DNA of 64,000 bases from Paenibacillus vietnamensis (GCF_020169515.1 NZ_JAHMHW010000006.1:186001-250000); one strand, 5' to 3'; shown: positions 49,714-61,253, counted from the stretch's first letter. Numbers and translations are program-made. Notes: generated from the letters alone by a model not told the origin.

Positions 49714-50492
49714 CCCGGACCAAAGCTCCCCGTCTTCGAATTACGCATCATATACCCGAGGCCGCGGCGCGTCATAATGTATTCAGGTCGGCTTGGATCG
49801 TCCTCGATTTTCTCTCGCAGCCGGCGGATCGTCACGTCGACCGTCCGCACGTCTCCGAAATATTCAAACCCCCATACCGCTTGCAGCAAATGCTCCCTGG
49901 TCATTACCTTCCCGCTGTTGCGGGCCATATAATAAACCAGCTCGTACTCCCGGTGGGTCAGGTCCAGAGGCTCGCCGTCCTTATAGACGACATACATGTC
50001 CGTGTCGATGAACAAATTGAAAAGCCGAAGCCCTTGCGGCTCCTGCTCTGCAGCTTCATCCGCCGATCCGGCGCCCGCCTGAGCGCCCGCCGGGCTGCCG
50101 CTCAGCGAAGCTACTGCAGCATCCGGCTTCTGCTGCCGGCGCAAATGGGCTTTCACGCGCGCCAGAAGCTCGCGCGTGCTGAACGGCTTCGTCACGTAAT
50201 CATCCGCTCCGAGCTCCAGGCCAAGCACCTTGTCGATCTCGGTGTCCTTGGCCGTCAGCATAATGATCGGCATCTGCAAGCTCGCTCTCACTTCGCGGCA
50301 CACATCCATGCCGTCCTTCACCGGCAGCATCAAGTCAAGCAAAATCAGATCTGGCTTCTCCTCAAAAGCAAGCCGGACCGCTTCGCCGCCGTCAAAGGCG
50401 CATATGACCTGATGCCCTTCCTTCTCCAAATTAAACTTAAGTATATCGGCTATCGGCTGCTCGTCGTCGACCACTAATATTTTTCCGTGCAT
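49710..50492 (-). CDS. walR: Essential response regulator WalR (YycF)
   Basis: Receiver domain with VDDEQPI pocket, phosphoacceptor Asp in [13 protein letters not shown] and [12 protein letters not shown], then a winged helix with [20 protein letters not shown] and [12 protein letters not shown]. The protein has 260 residues against about 235 in B. subtilis; the extra length is an Ala/Gly-rich interdomain linker ([20 protein letters not shown]). The start MHGKILVV at 50492 follows GGCGGTG; a longer open reading to 50591 extends into the promoter region. First gene of the wal operon. Confidence 0.96.
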   Translation of the reverse strand: MHGKILVVDDEQPIADILKFNLEKEGHQVICAFDGGEAVRLAFEEKPDLILLDLMLPVKDGMDVCREVRASLQMPIIMLTAKDTEIDKVLGLELGADDYVTKPFSTRELLARVKAHLRRQQKPDAAVASLSGSPAGAQAGAGSADEAAEQEPQGLRLFNLFIDTDMYVVYKDGEPLDLTHREYELVYYMARNSGKVMTREHLLQAVWGFEYFGDVRTVDVTIRRLREKIEDDPSRPEYIMTRRGLGYMMRNSKTGSFGPG

Positions 50493-50645
50493 CGCTACAC
50501 CGCCTGTCGCTTGTCCATTTTTTACAATAAAAGTATGGAACGATTTTAAGCATGTACTTTCTATTTTAACATATCTAAAGGGGTAGTTCACAATGAAACT
50601 TCCCTCATGTTAGCAATGTTTTTCCATGGCTTTGTCTTATCGTGC

Positions 50646-50688
50646 ATAAAAAAAAGAAACACCTCCGCGGTCAGCGAAAATGTTTCTT
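50646..50688 (-). terminator. Intrinsic terminator of the M23 peptidase gene
   Basis: AAGAAACA (50654-50661) and TGTTTCTT (50681-50688) enclose a GC-rich inner hairpin and are followed on the minus strand by eight T. The walR promoter region lies between it and 50492. Confidence 0.85.
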
Positions 50689-50711
50689 GTTCACTTTATA
50701 TGGTTATAAAT

Positions 50712-52283
50712 TTATAAGTACTTTAACGGATTTTGGAGCACGCCGTTCTTATGCACTTCGAAATGCAAATGTACGCCGGTGGAATTGCCTGTGCTGCCCA
50801 TAATGCCGATTTTGTCGCCTTTTTCTACGATATCGCCCTTGCTGACTCCAAAAGAGCTCAAGTGGCCGTATACGGTTTTGTATCCATTCTTGTGATTAAT
50901 AATAATCGCGTTGCCGAGGCCCGTCTTCGTTCCGACAAACTCGACAACCCCCGTGTCCGCCGCAAGAATGCTACGGTTGCCTACAAAATCTACGCCGTTA
51001 TGATTCCGGCCCCAACGCGGTCCGAACTTGCTGGTCAGTCTAGCATTCGCTACCGGCATAGCGAATCTGCCCGAGCCTTCGCCAAGTACAACCTTCGTAC
51101 CCCGTTCTACGATCTTCGGAGTCGGCTTCTTGATCACTTCCTGCTTAAGCAGCTCCTCCGTTACCACATATCCGTTCTTCTTGACGATGCGGTACGTCAT
51201 GCGGGTGGTGCCTTCCGTGCCTTCGGAAATCGTCTTCGATTCGCCGACGCGCATATTCGCGTTTTTCTTTACTTCGACCGGCGGCTCGACCGTTTCGATC
51301 TCTACGAGATTCTCAACCGTTTTCACCGTAAGCTCCGGCTGACGCACCGTCAAATCCAGAACATCGCCGATCGTAATTTTATCGTCTTTAATCCATTTGT
51401 TATTCTCGTAAATCACCTGGGGCGAAATATCGAACTTCTCGGCGATACAGCCTATGCAGTCGCCTTCCTGAACCGTATATTTCGTCGGCTTCATGCTGCC
51501 TTGAGTAAGCATTTTGTAAATATCTTCGGCCTTCATGATGTCCGCCGGTTCGGCGTCGATCGTTTCGGTCTTGACCGTCTCTACGAAGTTGACCTCCGTT
51601 ACCGTCAGCCCCGGCTCCTTGGACGTGTCCTCCGGCTTGTCCTGCTCAGCCGCTGCAGCGCTTGCATTAAAAGAAAGCGCCTGAACCTCGTTCTTCTTCT
51701 TGCTGGACGCCGCCAGCTCCGGCGCGAATTTGCTCTGCACCCGCAGCAAAACGTCGTTCGCCGTCTGCTCGTCCTTCACGATACCGATTACTTTGTCGCC
51801 TACCTTCACTTCAACGCCGACCGCATGGGAGGTAAACATCCCCTCAAGCTTGTCCAGTGTCGCTTCCGTATCAGGCTCGGCCTTGAAGCCGCTGTCCGCT
51901 TCATATGTAAGCTTGCCGGTATCAAGAATCATGTTAATATCCGGATTCGCCTTCTGAGCCTCTTCCGTCTCTAGCAGCACGAGCTGCTCGACATCATTCG
52001 GGTCGCTGACGCTTCCTACCGCAGTGCCGTTCATATATACATTATAAAATTGTACGGTATTCGCTTGCACGTATTCGATGCCGCCAAATCCGGCAACCGC
52101 TAGTAATACGAGAGCCCCTCCGGCGAGCTGAATCTGCTTTTTGCGCCAAAACGGCATTGCCTTATCGCTTACGGACGGTTCCATCTTCTTGCCATTCAAG
52201 TTTTGCGACCGGTCTCTGCGAAAATATTGAATCGATTGATTCCATATCTTCCGGAGCCGACCTTTTTCCCTGAAGTCGGTCAT
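50712..52283 (-). CDS. Membrane-anchored M23 peptidase with LysM and G5 domains
   Basis: The 523-residue protein has a cytosolic basic N terminus, a TM helix (IQLAGGALVLLAVAGFGGIE), a LysM module (YTVQEGDCIGCIAEKF), a G5 domain (EIETVEPPVEVKKNANMRVG) and a C-terminal M23 LytM peptidase with zinc/catalytic residues in HNGVDF and HLHFEV. It would cut peptidoglycan cross-bridges during growth. The LysM carries a CxxC in place of the usual hydrophobic/aromatic pair. ATG at 52283 has AAAAGGAG at 7 bp. It lies upstream of walR but has its own terminator, and as an autolysin it may be WalR-controlled (inference). Confidence 0.9.
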   Translation of the reverse strand: MTDFREKGRLRKIWNQSIQYFRRDRSQNLNGKKMEPSVSDKAMPFWRKKQIQLAGGALVLLAVAGFGGIEYVQANTVQFYNVYMNGTAVGSVSDPNDVEQLVLLETEEAQKANPDINMILDTGKLTYEADSGFKAEPDTEATLDKLEGMFTSHAVGVEVKVGDKVIGIVKDEQTANDVLLRVQSKFAPELAASSKKKNEVQALSFNASAAAAEQDKPEDTSKEPGLTVTEVNFVETVKTETIDAEPADIMKAEDIYKMLTQGSMKPTKYTVQEGDCIGCIAEKFDISPQVIYENNKWIKDDKITIGDVLDLTVRQPELTVKTVENLVEIETVEPPVEVKKNANMRVGESKTISEGTEGTTRMTYRIVKKNGYVVTEELLKQEVIKKPTPKIVERGTKVVLGEGSGRFAMPVANARLTSKFGPRWGRNHNGVDFVGNRSILAADTGVVEFVGTKTGLGNAIIINHKNGYKTVYGHLSSFGVSKGDIVEKGDKIGIMGSTGNSTGVHLHFEVHKNGVLQNPLKYL

Positions 52284-52424
52284 GATAATCTCCTTTTCGC
52301 GCTTTTGCAACTTATTTTTCAAACATCCGACATAAAAAAAAGACGAATGTTCCAGTCAGGATCACTCGCCTTACTTTAACATACCCCTAACAAATGGGGC
52401 AACCTTAACGCCAGCTTCTTACAA

Positions 52425-53177
52425 TTAATATTTTTTCAGAATGGCCATCATTTGTTCGTATTCTTCCTTGTCGAGATGCTGTGCCATAATTTGCTGGATG
52501 GACGTCAACTCCTGCTCTGTCAGGCCATTTTCTACATATTGAGAGATCGTTTGCCAGGAATCCTGAGGCAGCTTAGTCATCAAAAGGGCGAACAATTGCT
52601 CCTTATCCTCGTCGCTCATTTGATTCTTCACTTCGGTCAGCTCCTCGGTCGTCATCGCCGTTTCGCTGCCGTCGATGCCGGCCTCTCCTTCCTCTGTGCC
52701 ATCCACCGTCGCGCCGTTATCCGGCTCCGTTCCGTTATCCGCCGTCCCTGGCTGATCCGTCTCCGTCCCGGACTCTACAGATTCCGTTTCTCCGCTTTCC
52801 GTCCCGCCGGCTTCCGGAGCCGTCCCGCCGTCCGCCTGCGTACCTCCGCCAATCCCGATATCCGTAATCGGCGGATCCCCGATCTCCCCGAATGCATCCA
52901 CCGCTTCCGGCGGATTGCCTTGATCGTCGCCCGCAGCCTTATCTTCCGTCTCTTTTCCTTTGTCTGCTATATCCGTCTTCAGCAGCGGATCCGCTCCCCA
53001 CAGCTTCCCCCAGACGCCGGTCATTGCCATCGGCGGGGCCTCAAGCGGCAAATTGAACTGCTTCAGCAGCGTGTCGACGTAACTAGTTACAATAAACCCG
53101 GTCGTCCATATCGAAAGAAAGCTTAATATAAGCCCCGCCGCGACGAGCTTGCCGAGCCACCCGATTTTTTTCAGCAT
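52425..53177 (-). CDS. Membrane-anchored hypothetical protein with acidic low-complexity linker
   Basis: A signal-anchor (KLVAAGLILSFLSIWTTGFI) is followed by a ~100-residue disordered region rich in Gly, Thr, Glu and Asp (repeats such as ESGETESVESGTETD) and a C-terminal helical domain (TTEELTEVKNQMSDEDKEQL, ELTSIQQIMAQHLDKEEYEQ). The helical tail resembles tails of spore or wall proteins in Paenibacillus, but no family can be named. It sits between purA and the M23 peptidase gene with its own leader. No ribosome binding problem at MLKKIGW (GGAAGGG upstream). Confidence 0.65.
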   Translation of the reverse strand: MLKKIGWLGKLVAAGLILSFLSIWTTGFIVTSYVDTLLKQFNLPLEAPPMAMTGVWGKLWGADPLLKTDIADKGKETEDKAAGDDQGNPPEAVDAFGEIGDPPITDIGIGGGTQADGGTAPEAGGTESGETESVESGTETDQPGTADNGTEPDNGATVDGTEEGEAGIDGSETAMTTEELTEVKNQMSDEDKEQLFALLMTKLPQDSWQTISQYVENGLTEQELTSIQQIMAQHLDKEEYEQMMAILKKY

Positions 53178-53333
53178 GCCTTACCCTTCCTTTCTATCAG
53201 CAGCCGCCCTGACAGGGAGCCGCATCGACGCTTCTAGTCTTGTTATCTACCATTATGGTCAACAAACTAGCGCGGCATTCCCAATACTCATGACATTATT
53301 GGAATTGTTGTCTTACATTTTGTCTTTCAAAAA

Positions 53334-53365
53334 CACAAAAAAAGGATGGCCCGAGGCCATCCTTT
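53334..53365 (-). terminator. Intrinsic terminator of purA
   Basis: AAAGGATGGCC (53341-53351), loop CGA, GGCCATCCTTT (53355-53365), followed by seven T on the minus strand. Confidence 0.9.
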
Positions 53366-53378
53366 AACCTTCATTCTT

Positions 53379-54686
<1,308 letters not shown>

Positions 54687-54807
54687 TTATGAACACCGAA
54701 ATTTACCGTCTCCCGCCTTGCCTCATCCCTGCTCGATAGCATGGAAATCGGCAATGTCCAAAAAGACAGCACTAACATTGTAGCAGTCTCCACACAAGAA
54801 GTCAAAC

Positions 54808-54847
54808 GAAAAACGAACAATTGCATATACTGCCATGCAATTGTTCG
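54808..54847 (-). terminator. Intrinsic terminator of dnaB
   Basis: CGAACAATTGCAT (54814-54826) and ATGCAATTGTTCG (54835-54847) form a perfect 13-bp stem, followed on the minus strand by TTTTTCGTTT. Confidence 0.88.
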
Positions 54848-54851
54848 GAAT

Positions 54852-56210
54852 TCAAGATGCTGACGGTTCCTCATGAGTCCGATCCAAACTTACGAATTTA
54901 TTGAATTGCTTCAAAAACGCCAGCTCGACCGTCCCGACCGGGCCGTTACGCTGCTTGGCGATAATAATCTCAATAATGTTCTTCTTCTCCGACTCTTTGT
55001 CGTAGTAATCGTCCCTGTACAGGAACGCTACGATATCGGCATCCTGCTCGATCGATCCCGATTCCCTGAGGTCGGACATCATCGGGCGTTTGTCCTGCCG
55101 CTGCTCGACGCCCCGGCTCAGCTGCGACAGCGCGATAACCGGAACCTCGAGCTCACGTGCGATATGCTTCAGCGTACGCGAAATCTCGGAAACCTCCTGC
55201 TGCCGGTTTTCGCCCGCTTTGCCGCGGCCGGAAATCAGCTGAAGGTAGTCGATCAGAATCATGCCGAGCCCGCGCTCTTTCTTCAGGCGGCGGCATTTGG
55301 AACGAATCTCGGCTACCGTAATACCGGGCGTGTCGTCGATATAGACCTCCGACTCCGACAAGGCGCCGATCGCCATCGTCAGCTTCTCCCAGTCATCGCC
55401 CTCAAGATGGCCGGTCCGCATGCGCTGCGCATCGACGTTGCCCTCGGCGCACACCATACGCTGAACAAGCTGCGCGGCCGACATCTCCAGCGAGAAGATG
55501 GCCACGGTCTCGCGGGCACGGACGCCGACGTTCTGGGCGATATTGAGGGCGAAGGCCGTTTTCCCTACGGACGGACGCGCCGCCACAATAATCAGGTCGC
55601 TTCGCTGAAAGCCGGCCGTCATCCGGTCCAGATCGGTAAAGCCCGACGGAATGCCCGTCGTTCCGCCCCGGTCGGCATACAACTGCTCGACCTTCTCGAA
55701 TACCTCCATCAGGACATCCCTGATGGAGATGAACCCCCCGCCTGACCGGCGGTTCGAAATTTCAAGAATTTTTTTCTCCGCATCGCCAAGAAGGACGCCG
55801 ACGTCCTCGGAATTGGCATAGCCGTCGGACACGATATTTGTCGCCGTCCGGATCAAACGCCGCAGCATCGACTTCTCTTCGACAATCTGCGCGTAATAAT
55901 CAATATTCGCCGCTGTCGGAACGGCATTGGCGAGCTTAGCCAAATAGCTGACCCCGCCAATTTCCTCCAGCAGCTGCCGGTCCTGCAGATGCGCGGTCAG
56001 AGTAACGAGGTCAACCGGCTGGTTGTCCTCCGCAAGCTCCACCATCGCTTCAAATATATTTCTGTGAGGACCGCTGTAGAAGTCATCGCTACGTATCCGC
56101 TCCATCGCCGCGATGAGCGCCTCGGCCTGCAGCAGCACCGCCCCGAGGACGGCCTGCTCGGCTTCCAGGTTTTGCGGCGGGACCCGGTCAAACATCAGCT
56201 CTGTACTCAT
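54852..56210 (-). CDS. dnaB: Replicative DNA helicase DnaB (Bacillus DnaC)
   Basis: The 452-residue hexameric helicase has the N-terminal all-helical DnaB domain (PPQNLEAEQAVLGAVLLQAE) and a RecA-fold domain with Walker A ARPSVGKTAFALNIA, the catalytic ILIDYLQLISG Walker B, and the DnaB-specific QLSRGVEQR and arginine-finger-like end. There is no intein. The ATG at 56210 has AGAGGAG at 5 bp; a GTG two codons earlier is less likely. Located 26 bp after rplI. Confidence 0.97.
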   Translation of the reverse strand: MSTELMFDRVPPQNLEAEQAVLGAVLLQAEALIAAMERIRSDDFYSGPHRNIFEAMVELAEDNQPVDLVTLTAHLQDRQLLEEIGGVSYLAKLANAVPTAANIDYYAQIVEEKSMLRRLIRTATNIVSDGYANSEDVGVLLGDAEKKILEISNRRSGGGFISIRDVLMEVFEKVEQLYADRGGTTGIPSGFTDLDRMTAGFQRSDLIIVAARPSVGKTAFALNIAQNVGVRARETVAIFSLEMSAAQLVQRMVCAEGNVDAQRMRTGHLEGDDWEKLTMAIGALSESEVYIDDTPGITVAEIRSKCRRLKKERGLGMILIDYLQLISGRGKAGENRQQEVSEISRTLKHIARELEVPVIALSQLSRGVEQRQDKRPMMSDLRESGSIEQDADIVAFLYRDDYYDKESEKKNIIEIIIAKQRNGPVGTVELAFLKQFNKFVSLDRTHEEPSAS

Positions 56211-56236
56211 GGTCACTCCTCTTCCCCAATCTTCAC

Positions 56237-56680
56237 TTACTCTTCCGCCGCTTGTACGCTCAATTTCGCCTTCACTTCAGGATGAAGCTTGACGGCAACC
56301 TGCGTTACGCCCAGTGTGCGAATCGGCTCTTCGAGCTCGATTTTACGTTTGTCGATCTTGATGCCCTGCGCAGCCAGCCCTTCTGCGATTTGCTTGCTCG
56401 TAATCGCGCCGAACAGCCTTCCGCCCTCGCCGGCTTTCGTCTTAATGACGACCGTCATCTCTTCGAGCTGCTTGCCAAGCGTAATGGCGTCTTCCTTCTC
56501 CTGCGCTTTGCGCTTCAGCTCGGAAGCGGTCTGTACCTCCAGCGTTTTCAGGTTTCCGTCGGACGCCGCCTTCACGAGGCCCTTCGGAAGCAAGAAGTTG
56601 CGCACATAACCCTCGGAAAGCTCCTTGACTTCGCCTTTTTTCCCCTGTCCCTTAACATCCTTCAAAAAGATTACTTTCAT
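56237..56680 (-). CDS. rplI: Ribosomal protein L9
   Basis: The 147-residue protein has the N-terminal domain [20 protein letters not shown] with the [16 protein letters not shown] signature, a long central helix ([20 protein letters not shown]) and a C-terminal RNA-binding domain. GAGGGG lies 8 bp before the ATG. The start overlaps the gdpP stop by 4 bp, so the two are coupled, as in other Bacillales. Confidence 0.97.
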   Translation of the reverse strand: MKVIFLKDVKGQGKKGEVKELSEGYVRNFLLPKGLVKAASDGNLKTLEVQTASELKRKAQEKEDAITLGKQLEEMTVVIKTKAGEGGRLFGAITSKQIAEGLAAQGIKIDKRKIELEEPIRTLGVTQVAVKLHPEVKAKLSVQAAEE

Positions 56681-58638
56681 TCGAATAACCCCTCTTCCGT
56701 TTCGATTTCATTTAACACTTTCTTCAGCTTCGCCGCAACTTCCTTCACGGTACCCTCAAGCTGCGCGGCGGCATTCGTCAAATGCCCGCCGCCGCCCATC
56801 CGCTCCATGACCACCTGTACGTTCATGTGGCCGAGCGAGCGGGCGCTTACGCCGATGAGTCCGTCCTGCCGTTCCCCAATGACGAATGAAGCCAGAATAT
56901 CCGTCATATTCAGCAGCGTGTCGGCCGATTGTGCGATCAGCAGCTGCGAGTATTTGCGGCCGCTTTCCGTAACGGCGATCGCAACATGCTCGTAGAGCAC
57001 CTCGGCGTGCTTAATAATTTCGGCCTTGCGCACGTATTCCTCCAGATCCTCCTTCAGCATCCGCTGAATCATCATCGAATCCGCGCCGCTGCGGCGCAGG
57101 AAGGAAGCGGCCTCGAACGTTCTCGCACCCGTGCGGAGCGAGAAGCTCTTTGTGTCGACCGTAATCCCTGCAAGGAGTGCCGTCGCTTCCCTTACATCCA
57201 GCGCAACCCGGTCATGAATATATTGAAGCAGCTCGGTAACGAGCTCGCAGGTGGAGGAAGCATACGGCTCCATGTATACCAAAATCGCATTTGAAATAAA
57301 TTCCTCGCTGCGCCGGTGATGGTCGACAACCACAATTCTCTCCGTATGCTGAAGCAGCTTCGGCTCCTTCACCATCGAAGCCTTGTGCGTATCTACGACA
57401 ACCGCAAGCGACTGCGGCGTAATGAGCGAGAAAGCCTGCTCCGGCGAAACGAAGCGCTTCGACAGCTTCTCGTCCTCGCGGATCAGCTCCATCATCTTCT
57501 CGATGGCCGGATTGACGCCCTCGAGCACGATGTAAGCCTCCTTGCCGAACAGCTGAGCGGCCTTCAGAACGCCGATCGCCGCGCCTACGGCATCCATGTC
57601 GGGCATTTTGTGGCCCATGATGACCACATTGTGGCTTTCGCGGATCAGATCGCGCAGCGCGTGCGCGACGACTCTCGCCCTGACGCGCGTCCGCTTCTCG
57701 ACCGCATTTGACTTGCCGCCGTAGAAGGACTGGCGCCCGCCCACCTTGACGGCCGCCTGGTCGCCCCCGCGCCCGAGCGCAATGTCTAGGCTCGTGTGCG
57801 CCCATTGCCCCAGCTCGATAATATGGTCGGCGCCCGCCGCGAAGCCGATGCTGAGCGTAACCGGAATTTTGTGGTCGCCGGTAATTTCCCTGACCTCGTC
57901 AAGCACGACGAACCGCGATTGCTCCAACACCCTCAGCGTCTTCTGGTCGGTGACGAGCAGGAAGCGGTCGCTGGTCAGCCTCTTCAGATAGATCTGATAT
58001 TTCTGCGCCCATTCCGTAATTTCCGCCGTCACCTTGGACAGCATCGAGCTGCGCTGGTGATCGTCGAGGCCCTGCGACACTTCTTCCAGATTATCGATCA
58101 TCACAACACCGAGAACGAGCTTCTCATCCTCGTATTTGCGACCCAATTGCCACAGGTCGGTAATATTCTTAACGTACAGGATGCGCTCCTTCTGCTTAAA
58201 AATCAGCTGGTAGACATGCGAGCCCACAGTCGCCTCGATCGTGCCCTCGCGCTCCTTCACCTGCTGCAGCGTCGGGAACAGCTCGGTAAGCGGCAAGCCG
58301 ACGACCGTCTCACGCTCCATCATGCTTGCTATATAGGGATTATGCCATTCCACCGTACGGTCTTCGTTATATAAAATAATTCCAAAAGGCAGCTCGCCGA
58401 TCACATCGTTGCCGGCCTTCTTCACCCGGTAAGAGAGCGTGCCAAGATAGGACTTCAGATCCTTCCGGAAAGCCCGCTCCGCCATAACGGTATAAACGCC
58501 CAAAGCGCCCGTCAATAATAGTGCGATCAGACCCAGCAGCCAATTAAACCAGGCCAGCGCCACCGTCATGAGCGCCAAGAGAATAAAGCCCCAAATTTGA
58601 TGCATTCCGTGCCACCGCGTGACCAAAAACTTCGGCAT
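56677..58638 (-). CDS. gdpP: Cyclic-di-AMP phosphodiesterase GdpP (YybT)
   Basis: The 653-residue membrane enzyme has two N-terminal helices (about residues 13-50), a PAS domain, a degenerate GGDEF domain (site reads GRGGDQA) and a DHH/DHHA1 phosphodiesterase ([31 protein letters not shown]). It degrades c-di-AMP and so affects wall stress and beta-lactam tolerance. All catalytic Asp/His residues of the DHH motifs are present. AGGAG precedes the ATG by about 10 bp. It lies between yybS and rplI, the usual order. Confidence 0.96.
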   Translation of the reverse strand: MPKFLVTRWHGMHQIWGFILLALMTVALAWFNWLLGLIALLLTGALGVYTVMAERAFRKDLKSYLGTLSYRVKKAGNDVIGELPFGIILYNEDRTVEWHNPYIASMMERETVVGLPLTELFPTLQQVKEREGTIEATVGSHVYQLIFKQKERILYVKNITDLWQLGRKYEDEKLVLGVVMIDNLEEVSQGLDDHQRSSMLSKVTAEITEWAQKYQIYLKRLTSDRFLLVTDQKTLRVLEQSRFVVLDEVREITGDHKIPVTLSIGFAAGADHIIELGQWAHTSLDIALGRGGDQAAVKVGGRQSFYGGKSNAVEKRTRVRARVVAHALRDLIRESHNVVIMGHKMPDMDAVGAAIGVLKAAQLFGKEAYIVLEGVNPAIEKMMELIREDEKLSKRFVSPEQAFSLITPQSLAVVVDTHKASMVKEPKLLQHTERIVVVDHHRRSEEFISNAILVYMEPYASSTCELVTELLQYIHDRVALDVREATALLAGITVDTKSFSLRTGARTFEAASFLRRSGADSMMIQRMLKEDLEEYVRKAEIIKHAEVLYEHVAIAVTESGRKYSQLLIAQSADTLLNMTDILASFVIGERQDGLIGVSARSLGHMNVQVVMERMGGGGHLTNAAAQLEGTVKEVAAKLKKVLNEIETEEGLFE

Positions 58639-58656
58639 TTCCGATTCGCTCCTGTG

Positions 58657-59562
58657 CTATGGTTTCGTAAACGACTTCCGGATTGGAAAAGCGGTGTCCA
58701 GCACGCCGATCAAGCTCAGCGGCGGGAACATCAGCACCGGAATCGCAATAAGTACCGGCACCGCCTTGTTCCATCCCCGCTCATGGGCGAGGAAGAAGAA
58801 AAATCCGACAGCCTGAAACGCAAATACAAAACTAAGCAAAGGCACCAGATTCATAACCGCAACGGAGAAGAACGATTCGCCCGCAGGGGACGATAACAGC
58901 TCAACCGCATATGCGATCAAATAAATCATAACCAGTATACGCGGCAAACGCCATTCCCTGGCCGAAGTAAATCTTGGCACTTCGGGGCCTCCGCTCCACT
59001 TCACCGCCCGGCGCGCAATATACTGCGTGATAACCGTGTACCCGAAGGCAATCATAATGAACGTCATCGGAATGGAATTGACGATCATGCTGATGACCGT
59101 TTCCGTGAAATCGGAGTTCCACTCGCTCGGGAGCATATTCTGGCTCTGCAAATTGTTAACCGTATCCCTGCCGATTTGACCCATCTCGCGGATAAGCGAA
59201 ATATCCAGAAAAACCTCAAATACGAGCAGCTCCAGCATCAATTGGGCCAGAAATACGACCCCTACCGTCCGTATTACTCTGGAAGCAGGCGCCTGCTTCA
59301 TGTACAAATGGCCCATCACGACGGACGGAATCAGGAAGAACAGTCCGATAATCAGCGTTGCCGGACCGCTAACGAAAAAAGCGATCGCCCACACGGGAAT
59401 CAGGTGAAGCACGAACGATTTCGGCGGCAGCGTCGTATACAGTACGACGTACGGCACCATCAGCAGCAGCAAGGTAAACATGTTCAGCAGCGGCAGTACT
59501 AATGACAATAATAAAAGGAGTGCCGCAAAGCTCCACAGCACTGGTTTCAAGCCGGTTTTCAA
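58657..59562 (-). CDS. yybS: Multi-pass membrane protein YybS (DUF2232)
   Basis: The ~301-residue protein has about eight membrane helices (for example LPLLNMFTLLLLMVPYVVLY and IALGYTVITQYIARRAVKW-like FGYTVITQYIARR) and a C-terminal DUF2232 signature (LPRILVMIYLIAYAVELL). It resembles ECF-type substrate components, but no ligand is known. The start is set at a TTG (59562) with GAGGTG at 6 bp; a GTG three codons earlier overlaps that site. It precedes gdpP by 18 bp and is cotranscribed. Confidence 0.85.
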   Translation of the reverse strand: MKTGLKPVLWSFAALLLLLSLVLPLLNMFTLLLLMVPYVVLYTTLPPKSFVLHLIPVWAIAFFVSGPATLIIGLFFLIPSVVMGHLYMKQAPASRVIRTVGVVFLAQLMLELLVFEVFLDISLIREMGQIGRDTVNNLQSQNMLPSEWNSDFTETVISMIVNSIPMTFIMIAFGYTVITQYIARRAVKWSGGPEVPRFTSAREWRLPRILVMIYLIAYAVELLSSPAGESFFSVAVMNLVPLLSFVFAFQAVGFFFFLAHERGWNKAVPVLIAIPVLMFPPLSLIGVLDTAFPIRKSFTKP

Positions 59563-59704
59563 ACCGTTCACCTCTTGCGTATATAATCTGGTTTCTTGCG
59601 AAACTTTTACAATCCATTATAACACAAAAGAAAGACGGAACCACTTTCTCATTCCGTCCCCATGTCTGTGTTTTCCCCGGTTTTAATACGGTTTGCAAGC
59701 CCGG

Positions 59705-60121
59705 CTACACCTTTTGCTGCTCCATTATAATCTTCTCGCAGTAATCGATAATTTCGCTCCTTCGGACGATGCCGATAAACCGGTTCATATCGTCGACGAC
59801 CGGCACGAAGTTCTGCACCTTCGCCAGCGAGATCAGATCGTCCATATTAGCGTCGATTCTTACGGTCTTATTGTTCAGCCGAAGAGGCACATCCGCCAGC
59901 TTTACCTTGCTTGCGTTCTCCAGCTTCAGGTCCGCATGCTTCTTCAGGTACCAGAGCAGGTCGCCCTCCGTAACCGTTCCGGCGTACCCGCCGTTCGCGT
60001 CGATAATCGGCACGGCCGTATACCGGTTATATTCCATTCGTTCCAGCGTCTGCCTCAGCGTCATATCCTGGGTGAAGCATATGACATCCTGCTTCGGCAA
60101 TAAGAAAAACGCTATATTCAT
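59705..60121 (-). CDS. CBS-domain protein
   Basis: The 138-residue protein has two CBS motifs (LRQTLERMEYNRYTAVPI and LAKVQNFVPVVDDMNRFIG) forming a Bateman module, and begins MNIAFFLLPKQD. It may bind adenosine nucleotides, perhaps c-di-AMP given the neighbouring gdpP (inference). The ATG at 60121 is chosen over a TTG further upstream because of a GGAG at about 11 bp. It lies between yybS and the LCP gene, all transcribed leftward. Confidence 0.8.
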   Translation of the reverse strand: MNIAFFLLPKQDVICFTQDMTLRQTLERMEYNRYTAVPIIDANGGYAGTVTEGDLLWYLKKHADLKLENASKVKLADVPLRLNNKTVRIDANMDDLISLAKVQNFVPVVDDMNRFIGIVRRSEIIDYCEKIIMEQQKV

Positions 60122-60200
60122 CCTTCCAACCACTCCGTTCCGTTTGCTCAAACCCTTTCCACTCTCCCTGAAGGCAGCTGTCGGCTTCGAGCAAACCTCC

Positions 60201-61253
60201 TTACGGCTGTTCGGAGCCCGTTCCGCCGCCCGCGAGCGGCTGTACTTCGTTAACCTGATCCGCTGTATATTTCTCGGGCAATAATAGCTCCGATACGGGC
60301 GTATCCGCGTCCAGCCAGCTTTTGATCATCGTACGCACTTCCGCCAAATCCTCTTCGTCCGCAAAGTAATACCAGGCCCCACCGCTCTCGAGACGGTGTC
60401 CGCTGCCAGCGAGCGAATGGCTGTAAATTTGGCGGTTCTCAGCTTTAAGCATCGTCTGTCCGAGCTCGATGAGCTGCCGCGGAGGCAGATCGGTGCTGAA
60501 ATTTCCGCCCATAATGTTCATGAGCTCAGGGATTTTGGACCATTGGTTCATTTGCTTGGCTTTATCCATTAATAAGTTCAAAAAAATCTGATGCCGCTCC
60601 GTGCGGCTCATATCCCCGCCGGCATCCTCCCGGTAGCGGACATAATTGAGGGCGTCTATACCATTATAGCTCGGCTGCCCTGCTTTGATCACGAATTTCT
60701 CATGATCCGGATCGTCGTTAACCATATCTTCTTCAATAGGCAGGGAGATTCCTCCCAACGTGTCGATCACTTTGCGGAACCCTTCGAAATTTATAGACGC
60801 ATAATGACGAACCGGCGCGTCAAACAGCTTGGATACGGTATCCATCGCCATTCCCGCTCCGCCGAACGCATAAGCGTGGGTAATCTTGTCTTCCCTTCCC
60901 CTGCCGACAATTTCGACACGGGTATCGCGCGGAATCGACACCATCAGCAAATCTCCGTCGCTCGGGCGGACGACCGTATAAATCATCGTGTCCGACCGGC
61001 CGATCTCATTGCCGCGCTGGTCGACGCCAAGCAGCAGCATCGCGAACGGCTCCTTCTTTTCCTTGACCGTGCTGACCGGAACCGGCTCGCGTCCCTCGAT
61101 CGGCTTGTAGGTTTGCACCAGTTCCTTCTCGAGACGGTCCTCCAGGAACCAATCGAACCCTAGCATGGCCAGCGCCCCGCGGTTCAAAAATACGGCCGTG
61201 AAAATAACAGCCAGCGAAATAATCGTAACCATCCACCATCTGCGTCTCTTCAT
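60201..61253 (-). CDS. LytR-CpsA-Psr (LCP) family wall glycopolymer ligase
   Basis: The 350-residue protein has a basic N terminus and a TM helix (MVTIISLAVIFTAVFLNRGA), then the LCP domain with AMLLLGVDQR, SDTMIYTVV, MVSIPRDTRVEI (catalytic Arg and Asp), NFEGFRKVIDTLGGI and YVRYRED. LCP enzymes attach teichoic acid or other glycopolymers to peptidoglycan. The ATG at 61253 is chosen; AGGAG lies 13 bp upstream. A GGGTGSEQP tail ends the protein. Last leftward gene in the window. Confidence 0.9.
   Translation of the reverse strand: MKRRRWWMVTIISLAVIFTAVFLNRGALAMLGFDWFLEDRLEKELVQTYKPIEGREPVPVSTVKEKKEPFAMLLLGVDQRGNEIGRSDTMIYTVVRPSDGDLLMVSIPRDTRVEIVGRGREDKITHAYAFGGAGMAMDTVSKLFDAPVRHYASINFEGFRKVIDTLGGISLPIEEDMVNDDPDHEKFVIKAGQPSYNGIDALNYVRYREDAGGDMSRTERHQIFLNLLMDKAKQMNQWSKIPELMNIMGGNFSTDLPPRQLIELGQTMLKAENRQIYSHSLAGSGHRLESGGAWYYFADEEDLAEVRTMIKSWLDADTPVSELLLPEKYTADQVNEVQPLAGGGTGSEQP

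Noticed and set aside
47845..49932. Very long plus-strand open frame (~695 codons) opposite walK
   Set aside because: It is an antisense shadow of walK and walR produced by G/C-biased third positions; its translation is Arg/Leu/Gln-rich with no recognisable domain or ribosome binding site.
54814..54847. PurR-box pair upstream of purA (CGAACAAT-like arms)
   Set aside because: The arms are too far apart for a PurBox pair, while the perfect stem followed by T residues fits a dnaB terminator.
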